Both the position numbers and the translations under genes were made by a program. Shown piece by piece: positions 59,008-64,000 of a DNA stretch of 64,000 nt. Below the pieces are notes generated by a model. The model was given only the letters and a program-made list of their open reading frames with translations. It searched no databases and was not told the DNA's origin. The stretch's first letter is position 1, and the number at the start of each line of letters is the position of its first letter. The DNA comes from Lumbricus terrestris (lineage: Eukaryota > Annelida > Clitellata > Crassiclitellata > Lumbricidae): the NCBI GenBank assembly GCA_949752735.1, contig OX457046.1, positions 38,162,149 through 38,226,148 on the forward strand, given 5' to 3'.

Positions 59008-59817
59008 TGTGTGTCTGTCTCTGTCTGTATGTCTGTCTGTCTGTCTTTCTCTCTCTGTCTCTGTCTGTCTGTCTCTCTCTTTCTCTTGCTCTGTCTGTCT
59101 GTCTGTCTGTTCTACTGACTAGGAGTACTCATTGTCCCTTTTGCCTACATATCAGCTGCTACTGACCAGAATCACGTCGTGTTAGTGGTTTACCCTCACT
59201 CTTTTGAACGGACTTCCTTTGAGGCTGCATGCTTTTTCCCAATGCGGCTTGTTGCCATTTAACGACAGTGTCTTTTCCACGATGATTGGTGTAGTCCTTC
59301 TCCTTTATCCAGTCTTGGGACTGACACTGGCAGAATGCAACCAGTGGCGGGGTTTCCTCAATCTCCACTCTGACACTTTTTATGCCCACATCAAAAAGTC
59401 CTTTTTTGCCGTGCTAGGGTGGGAACGCTTTTCAATAATGTAAATTTTCGTAATTAATGAATGAATGAATAACAAGAACTGCGTATTATTAAGGTTGGAT
59501 GTACTGTTTTAAACTGTTCAGAAAGTCTGGTGCTGGTCGATGGAGGAGCAGGTAGTGTAAGCCGAATCAGACCCATGGACACGCCAGCTAAGCCCGTCAG
59601 GGAGGACGACCAAAAGTCGACTGAACAGCAGCCTACAGTTGAACTGAAGCGAAGTCCTTCAGCCGAACGTCGACCAGATACCTCAGATGGACTGCAGCAG
59701 TCAAGTACTCCGGATGTACCGCAGCTGACTACTTCGGACAATATGATTCTCACTGCACAGGAGAGCAGTCTGATGGCTAAGATCCAGGATGAACTGAGGG
59801 AACTTCGTGCACAGTAG
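45357..59817 (+). CDS. Bestrophin B, tandem paralogue with LTR element in intron 9, complete
   Basis: Exons: 45357-45424, 45851-45961, 46927-47228, 47431-47585, 48361-48438, 48757-48894, 49844-49924, 50435-50586, 51329-51406, 58198-58274, 59522-59817. The first ten have exactly the lengths and phases of copy A; the last is 6 nt longer, giving 511 aa. No frameshift or stop is seen, so the gene is probably functional. It keeps the PWPNR box, the [10 protein letters not shown] clasp and F80/F84, but neck residue 76 is Met ([11 protein letters not shown]) instead of Ile. Exon 6 has a weak donor, GTGCAT. Intron 9 is about 6.8 kb because a retrotransposon (52230-58076) sits in it in the sense direction; the matching intron of A is about 0.6 kb. 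Exon 10 is the least conserved part ([14 protein letters not shown] against [14 protein letters not shown]). Confidence 0.94.
46617..46759. repeat. Perfect palindrome: 69-bp arms, 5-base loop
   Basis: Left arm 46617-46685 starts CACTCGTGAACTGACTG; the right arm, 46691-46759, is its exact complement; the loop is GACCA. It lies in intron 2 of bestrophin B. The matching part of bestrophin A intron 2 has only a 15-bp-arm version at about 33498-33527. Confidence 0.95.
48922..49112 (-). mobile_element. Dispersed SINE-like repeat, family 3
   Basis: AAAGCGCCTCTTCAAAATT, CAGAGGCGCTCCCGACTAC and GTGCATTCGAACCCGCAAC. Paralogous to 36330-36540. Confidence 0.6.
49120..49340 (+). mobile_element. tRNA-derived SINE, family 2
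   Basis: The tRNA-like head has A box GTGGCCGAGTGGG and B box GGTTCGATTCC. It is followed by a tRNA-unrelated body (ATTAATTTCTCGGATC, GAAGCCATAACACAGCC) and a GATTACATTTACATTTT tail. Cloverleaf arms are imperfect and the tail is retroposon-like, so it is called a SINE and not a tRNA gene. It is in intron 6 of bestrophin B, directly after another SINE-like repeat. Confidence 0.75.
51040..51175 (+). repeat. Short minisatellite (TTTCCATTTTGGGG)n
   Basis: About nine degenerate 14-15 bp units, such as TTTCCACTTTGGGG, in intron 8 of bestrophin B, next to a TE-like GTGGCGTAGCCAG word. Confidence 0.7.
51660..52180. repeat. Dispersed repeat in intron 9 of bestrophin B
   Basis: Second copy of the 35120-35470 repeat, with extra DNA (51780-52060) including an (AT)n run. 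It ends about 50 bases before the LTR element. Confidence 0.5.
52230..53033 (+). repeat. 5' LTR (804 bp)
   Basis: Starts TGTGCCGGAAATGG and ends GAACGTAACA. From 52503 on it is protein-coding: it carries the ATG and the first 177 codons of the element's frame. No AATAAA signal was noticed in it. Confidence 0.93.
52503..56270 (+). CDS. Retrotransposon Gag-protease-integrase C-terminus fusion polyprotein, 1255 aa
   Basis: One frame without stops. Residues 1-177 lie in the 5' LTR and have no domain I know. Around 478-645 is a retrotransposon Gag region ([28 protein letters not shown]). Residues 746-759 are a CCHC zinc knuckle ([14 protein letters not shown]). An aspartic protease has DTG at 810-812 and ILGLKW at 874-879. 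After a linker comes the end of an integrase ([15 protein letters not shown], about 1046-1060) and its C-terminal nucleic-acid-binding part ([29 protein letters not shown], about 1140-1185). In ordinary relatives, RT, RNase H and the HHCC and DDE parts of integrase lie between protease and this end; here they are absent and the frame is kept. The capsid-like part and protease look intact; replication would need enzymes in trans. The ATG at 52503 is the first of the frame; initiation further in (for example past the PBS) cannot be excluded. Confidence 0.88.
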   Translation: MQFVTYNDMEDITDERYRLLLTNSTLKREYEQKCRQLLSDLARRYAEERDDAPEYVGGEAEVSPSSGARLIGFGSAMEAETHPGPSRTEVVTPCSGVTDTHRAILSNGGEADQRAEEAAALLMEFGRRPRREMKESEALLTSEEHPYSGFYTIKNASMDKSDPFRVPVEKRGRENVTIGTRSGVQFAEIGSINDYMSIRDEAVPRFMNKLSDFPESHDVEHTELNQPFAQLKMNGTNIDHGGRNVVHSDSMDAKTADSRHKSMLDEVELFQTNPKFAVLDSLQDDGRSQIGYGPPVMGAAYSRRASYAVAPEPKSNESWSHQRIGSTKSTSTNRLSSETRSAVRHEQLPRTNDPLQDNECNQAIFGRPGSKTFEPQAKGQDLTYSPTMINEHYRAMFRQFLKEELKSLSVNERVEISTSTSLPPNLEQPEVNLKSTQRRESVMVQNIQPAPSSIVSGLAKTAIEDRVSPSSMTQTVEKVRQWIKLGSYNGRTPIEAFLRRFEICAEHNNWTNSERLNQLQCSLTDSAAQILWDIEPSAVTTWEDLVKVLRQRFGSMDQASLYQAQLATRRQKDGEDISTLVQDIRRLLALAYPGPSSIHRETIAVRSFLDALRDKVLSLKVREREPATLEEAYKVALRLECYLKSEEDAVVNQDRRHGRVKAVHEESSAETVRRILKEELAPQQRRLEQLEQSLSTLRNHVTRSSTEQEPENPPRTSTWSNRQSRGPADSRRWSNNRNQGQQGKRCYRCHELGHLSRQCPHRQQDARDSDEDQTLPKTETEPAHVRYVEGSTNAYLTVKINGVTLPALIDTGSELNLAPAYLVRRKDLVPSQQVLRAANSSEIKVLGESNLRGEIDGFEFDIPCLVAEQLSELILGLKWLEQHRATWNFAERCIKIDNHEIALSTGPPQRARNCRKIATAETRLPNRVWDYALPAMDPTERSLQVKKGLPNLMEEITDPLNDRPADCATIKQVTSPGVKDFAEESHAHSLEPMVEGVPTEIQDGLKSLTMDNQAAVSFHGAVKRPCHSLHSMLGKVVSQNQRDWDLHLPFVMSAYRATEHESTGFTPCKLFLGREVTLPIDLVLGDCNSANQCHRDVHDFVMEQDRNIQDAFTKVREFSQRLATNRATRYNLRVRPVEFKPGDWAWLYYPRRRAQIKEKWAKYFVGPVKVLEQVGPVLYRVKKSKKAPPQLVYVDKLKAYYGPTPESWETKQEDKREVLHLRNLLDLGDDNSDAVEENITPRPKRETRLPVRFRE
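53036..53057 (+). other. Primer-binding site, tRNA-Leu-like
   Basis: TGGTACCAGAAGTGGGG begins two bases after the LTR and continues into GGTTC-like sequence, as expected for a site complementary to a tRNA 3' end (CCA plus acceptor and T arm). The predicted tRNA tail best resembles tRNA-Leu; that assignment is from memory. The site is itself translated in frame within the long ORF. Confidence 0.75.
57259..57272 (+). other. Polypurine tract before 3' LTR
   Basis: The purine-rich run GTGAGGTGGTGGTAG abuts the TG of the 3' LTR, the place where plus-strand priming occurs in LTR elements. It is interrupted by Ts, so it is a weak match. Confidence 0.55.
57273..58076 (+). repeat. 3' LTR (804 bp)
   Basis: Same length and, wherever compared, same sequence as the 5' LTR. 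It repeats the first 177 codons of the frame (57546-58076), which then run into intron sequence and stop at 58112, so this is not a separate gene. Confidence 0.93.
58620..58878 (+). mobile_element. Decayed end of a non-LTR retrotransposon in intron 10 of bestrophin B
   Basis: CTTTCTATAGTCTTTTCAAG, then GACTTTTCTGTTTGACAAGG, encodes an [13 protein letters not shown] end. The GGGGCGCTATATAAATTTGT and GATTGATTGATT tail resembles other element ends here. Several stops. Confidence 0.5.
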
Positions 59818-60202
59818 GAACGGTTATGTCACTTGCGTCGAGGTCAGAGGTAACCTCAGTTAGAATCTCATTGGCTGTGCCTCTTCCAGCTTCAGATGGG
59901 TTGAAAACATCGCGTATCCATTTGGGAAAATAATGACCGTTCGAATGATTGAAATTTCGGTGAACGATATTGTTATGAAGACTTAGTATCGGCTGAATAC
60001 TTCCAGCAGCACTTGAAAAGTTTTTCCTGTTTTGGAAAGTTAAGTTGTTTGAGACAAGTTTTCACGACTGTTTATTCTTTTCACGAATATCCTAAAGACA
60101 GTTCTTTGTGAAGTTCAACATTCTATCTTTGTCTCTTTTCAACGAAGAAGTCTTATTCCCAGAGGCCGTTTTGATAATGACTTGACATTACGCAGTTGTT
60201 AC

Positions 60203-60478
60203 CGGAGCAATCGGGGCGGACGCAGGGGACAAATCCGGCCATGCCCCCCCATTGAGAAATGTCCATAGAACGTGGCCCCCATTAAGTTTCAACAAGTTTT
60301 CAGCAGTATAGGTTTCAATGGTATATTTTTCCAGACAATTCGGCTGAATGACTAGAAAAGTCATAATTTTTTTGGCAGGGAAAATGGTATATATTTCAAG
60401 GCAAGTTGGACAAAGTTCAGCACATTTTCCCCCTAAATTTTGCTCCCCCCCTTCGAAAATGTCTGTATCCGCTCCTGG
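60203..60478. mobile_element. Related GC-ended element with a GACTAGAAAAGTCA module
   Basis: GGGGCGGACGCAGGGGAC at the left and GTCTGTATCCGCTCC at the right, with one TGACTAGAAAAGTCATAA module inside. It lies downstream of bestrophin B. Same general build as 31597-32002. Confidence 0.5.
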
Positions 60479-61387
60479 AAGCAATATATTATATATGTAT
60501 ACTGTTAAATAACACTCCGCATAGTGCTAAGTATATTATTCAAGTAGCACTAAGTATATTGTAGTACTAAGCATATTATGTACTCAACTAGTTATAACTA
60601 TATTGTTTAAGTAGCACTAAGTATAATAGTTTAAGTAGTACTAATTTTATAGTTTAAGTAAAAGTAAGCATATTGTTTGAGTTGTACGAAGTATAATTTT
60701 TGGCTGCTGGTCAATGTTTCATGTAACCTACTCCTTGTCTCCTTCCCGATACTTTATTATTCTACCTCAGATACTCAAAAAGTCAGCTTCACTCTCTTCC
60801 TCAAACTGTCAAACTGTATTTGAATTGATGGGTAAAATGTTGGATAAGAAAAATTCAATGAAATCATTTGTAATTGGCGTGAGTCAAATCTTTAAAAACC
60901 ATCATAATCGTACTTGTTAAAGCGCCCCTTCAAGTTACCACTCAGAAAGTCAGAAGCGCTCCAGACTACAGTTTTCTAACACGCCACGCCCATGGCTGCC
61001 ATAGGACAAGTTAATTGAACCACTCTACTGAGTCTACTCTCTTCTCCTCCGCCTCCATCTCCTCCTTTTCCTCCCCTGCCTCTTTCTCCTCTGCCTCTTT
61101 CTCCCCCTGCTCCTCCTCCTGCTCCTGCTCCTCATTCTCTTCCTCCTCTCCTTCCATTCTCTTCCCTTTCCATTTCCCGTAACCTTTCCCATTCCCTCTT
61201 CCAGTGAATGTGTCAGACATTTCTTAAACAGGGCAGTGCCATGGCGGTCATACAAGTAACCAGCACAAGTAACCCCAAGTAAATACTCGGCAGTGCAAAA
61301 TTCTGGCAGGTCAACGACTAGGGCAAACAAGAACAAGACCTAACGCTGCTAGATAAAACGAATTAAAAAGTTCACGTTGGCAAGAGA

Positions 61388-61960
61388 ACTTTGGCTTGTA
61401 CATCAAACTCCTCCATCTTCGATGATTCTGACTCATTCCTAACAAACTCATTCTTCCACGTAGCCGCTAATCGCAATTGTAATCTCGACATTTCTATAGA
61501 GAGCGCCCATGGAATAAAAGCAAAGTCGCGGGAACCAACTTATTCACAGACGCTTATTCAAAACAAAATCGATAGGCAGTGGGTCCCTGTAGCTGATACC
61601 ATGCCGGGTCTGCGGAGAGTGCGTTGATTCGTATGGTAACTCAATCCGGATCACCATGGACTGCTATTACGAACGACCTTTTTGACTCAACATACCGGTC
61701 GTGAATAAGCTGGTGCCCCGCGCTTGGCTTTCGAGTAGCGCTTTAGAAATTTGGAGATTAGGCCTACGATTACGACTTTGTGATAACGAGGGATCCAACT
61801 TTCGTCGCTTTTTAAAAAATTTTTATCGGTCTGAAGTCGAATGTTTACTTCGCTAGCGAACCCATATCTTAGATTTGGCTCGGCCGTTTCTATAGCAGCA
61901 AATAAAAACGGCGGACTTTGCCGCAAAACGAAACTTTAAACAATACTTCCATCGCTGAGA
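61388..61960 (-). pseudogene. Broken copy of EFCAB14 exon 1, unit C
   Basis: 61388-61460 matches the acidic-patch end of exon 1, 61590-61625 the GGCATGGTATC/CCGGGTCTGC middle, and 61795-61960 the basic start and upstream region. It is split by the same retroelement end as unit B (61468-61585) and by a second insertion at about 61630-61790. The ATG region reads TAGCGAACCCATATC, so the codon context is degraded. Confidence 0.75.
61468..61585 (-). mobile_element. (GATTAC)n-tailed retroelement end inside broken EFCAB14 exon 1, unit C
   Basis: Orthologous to 43625-43760: both are followed by GTGGGTCCCTGTAGC. The insertion predates the B/C duplication. Confidence 0.78.
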
Positions 61961-62722
61961 CCGGATCAGACTACGGATGTTTTGATATAAACAGTCATTG
62001 TTTGTAATTTGTTCGACACTATTATGGCTGCTCTTTTAATTGGTGAATATAGGTCAACATTCTCGATTGTCAAGCAGTGTAGCGTGTAGCACATAATTAC
62101 AGTAATATAATATATGCGGCGTGTATAGCTTACCGGGTCAATCGATAGAATTAAATTTAAGAGCGTATAATTGCAGTCATTTATTTCTAAACATTTGCCT
62201 AGATTGAGAGCACTGATTCAGAAATAAGCAATTAAATGCATTGCCCAGCACGAACTTCTCGACTACTCCGCCTTTCGCACAAGAACCCTAGTTATGAACT
62301 TTTCGTTAAAGACAATGTAATTTGAATTCCAACAAATCTGTAAAATTCCCACAAAATTTGTGTTTCAAATGTGTAACCTTCGTTAAAACGATTCGACGAC
62401 GTGATTTCCAATATAATCATAATTATTTACTTACTACCTTACTGAAACAGCAAACAAAAACGAGTCTCTTCGTCACCCATAAAAGCACAGTCTTTGTTTT
62501 CGTCTGCGCTTGGTGTGGCGTTTTCATTGCAGTAATTTATTCTAATGTCTAAAGATATTAAATTTATAGGAAAATAGTTATTACATGTAGATGCAATTGT
62601 CTTAATATCCTGCAGTCGTTTCGTCCGGTTTTGTGACTTATGCAAATTGTTGAATATCTTGTCAAGTTATCGCACCCCCCATTATATGTAGCGGACTTCC
62701 TCAGAGGCACTCCCTACCGGAC

Positions 62723-63092
62723 GCATATACCCGAATCCCAAGCCGTATAGCATCGTAAAATTATTTAAAACATGTTTTAGTCATTTTTTCGTCGCTCATC
62801 CAACTTCTAATTCTACTATATCACAGTTCCGTTATTCATCCAACTTCTGCTTCAACTAAAAATATTTTGATCGTTCATCCAGCCTCTACTTTTACAGTTA
62901 CAATTTAGCATAAAACCATGATTTCGTCGCTCATCCAACTTCTACTTCTGTTAATTAATATGCTCATCCAGCTTCTAATGATACTGCTACACGTCAGCAG
63001 TAATATCATGTTTCCATCGTTCATCCAACTTCTAGTTTACGGAAATAAAAATATCTCTGAAGTGCTATAAGGCTTGGGATTCGGGTATATGC
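62723..63092. mobile_element. Inverted-repeat element with internal TCATCCAACTTCT repeats (4)
   Basis: 370 bp. Ends GCATATACCCGAATCCCAAG and its complement, 9-bp duplication CTACCGGAC (62714-62722, 63093-63101). The interior has about seven copies of a TTCATCCAACTTCTA unit. Absent from the matching place in unit B (about 45012). Confidence 0.82.
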
Positions 63093-63142
63093 CTACCGGA
63101 CGACACGTCATTTATTTTATTAATTAGCCTATATTGCTCGTG

Positions 63143-63245
63143 CAAAATGGTTGAAATTTGTAGCAGAATCTTAAACTGGGGTTGATTGCGTTAAACTTGT
63201 CGTGCCGTTAAATTCCGACTTTTAGCTTTGGCCTACACAGATCCG
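63143..63245 (+). promoter_or_regulatory. Conserved 5' block, putative non-coding first exon of bestrophin C
   Basis: Counterpart of 31010-31114, ending at donor CCG|GTGAGT. A MITE (62723-63092) has landed about 50 bases upstream, in what would be the proximal promoter of copy C only. Confidence 0.48.
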
Positions 63246-63463
63246 GTGAGTTGAACGCCGGAAAACTTATCGCTGATTTGTGTAAAATTCAAATGGCGCC
63301 CGAAACGAAAGCCTTGCCAAAATTAATTCTGCGATTAGGCCTATTCGTCTATGCTGGGTCAGCGAGCAATAAACTGTAGTATTAAACAGGGTTTAATAAC
63401 ACACACAAACATTATAATTTTATATCTATGCCTGAATGTTTGTTGCTTTCCGATCTGTAGAAA

Positions 63464-63979
63464 ATGACAGTCCGATATAATCAAAGAATTGCAACTGTTC
63501 AATGTGGTGGTTTTTTGAAATTATTACTAAGGTTAGTCTATCAGTGTTCTTGCAGGAAATTTAAAAAGTCTAACTGCTCTTGTGTTGCTGCTAGAGTACT
63601 CCACGACCACTGGTATCATATTGTTATAGACTAGATTAGATTACAGTAAGAACGAGGTTTAGTTTGGCAGGTCTTGAAATAGTGCGTTTGCATTGTTGGA
63701 CATGTTTTGAGTGCAGTTTATTTGGAACTTGACTAATAGTTCTGCAATTATACATAGTATTCCTTTATATAGTATTAATTTTTAGATTTTTCTTATAATC
63801 ATCTACATCGGAATGAATTAGATGTATTATATTCGTTTATATGCCTATTGCTGTTGTTGGTGTTGCAGATGGCAAGGTAGCATCTATAAGCTGGTGGGGT
63901 TTGAGCTGTCCGTGTTCCTCTGTCTCTACGCCACTCTGAGTCTTATTTATAACTTTGCTTTGAATTCGGCGAGCAAGAG
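63464..63979 (+). CDS. Bestrophin C, 5' part only (exons 1-2), cut by window end
   Basis: Exon 1 63464-63531 and exon 2 63869-63979 have the same lengths (68 and 111 nt), phases and splice sites as copies A and B; the donor after exon 2 is GTGAGT. The encoded [13 protein letters not shown] and [16 protein letters not shown] share with copy B, against copy A, the residues R-I in exon 1 and G...S in exon 2. B and C are therefore the closest pair. The helix is slightly changed (LCLYATLSLIYNFALN against [16 protein letters not shown]). The remaining nine exons would lie beyond base 64000, so whether the gene is intact is unknown. Confidence 0.9.
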
Positions 63980-64000
63980 GTGAGTATTGAGTATAGACTC

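Overview
The window is animal nuclear DNA, most likely from a marine invertebrate. All host genes are split by GT-AG introns, intergenic and intronic DNA is full of transposon debris and microsatellites, and there are no bacterial-style gene clusters. The frequent TAGGCCTA-type words and the mix of hAT-like MITEs, tRNA-type SINEs, CR1/Jockey-like non-LTR relics and a Ty3/Gypsy-like LTR element would suit a deuterostome invertebrate (echinoderm or hemichordate), but the phylum is a guess.

Layout. Bases 1-13,500 hold no gene I can support: microsatellites, foldback elements, nested MITEs and retroelement ends. At 13,536-15,511 (+) there is a complete two-exon LigB/DODA-type extradiol dioxygenase gene (277 codons). 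From 29,161 down to about 20,635 (-) runs a nine-exon gene for a single-pass membrane coiled-coil protein that I identify as EFCAB14. Its introns contain a three-level nest of transposons and a 31-unit minisatellite sitting exactly on a splice donor.

From 31,348 to the window end (+) there are three tandem bestrophin (Ca2+-activated chloride channel) genes. Copy A (31,348-39,817) and copy B (45,357-59,817) are complete, with 11 coding exons of matching lengths and phases (509 and 511 aa). Copy C starts at 63,464 and leaves the window after exon 2. Bestrophin A lies head-to-head with EFCAB14, and the duplicated unit carried the shared upstream region plus 5' exons of EFCAB14, so broken EFCAB14 exon 1 and exon 2 copies precede copies B and C. 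Shared and private insertions support the order (A,(B,C)).

Intron 9 of bestrophin B contains a very young 5.85 kb LTR retrotransposon (52,230-58,076). Its two 804-bp LTRs look identical, it has a 4-bp target duplication, and paralogue A supplies the empty site. It has one uninterrupted 1,255-codon frame that starts inside the 5' LTR, crosses the primer-binding site, and encodes Gag, a CCHC knuckle and an aspartic protease. This is fused in frame to the integrase C-terminal part, with reverse transcriptase, RNase H and the integrase catalytic core missing. It is the most unusual object in the window.

Other points of interest are a perfect 69-bp-arm palindrome in intron 2 of bestrophin B, a group of inverted-repeat elements with different ends but a common internal repeat, and a dispersed TGACTAAAAAAGGTCATCA-like motif.
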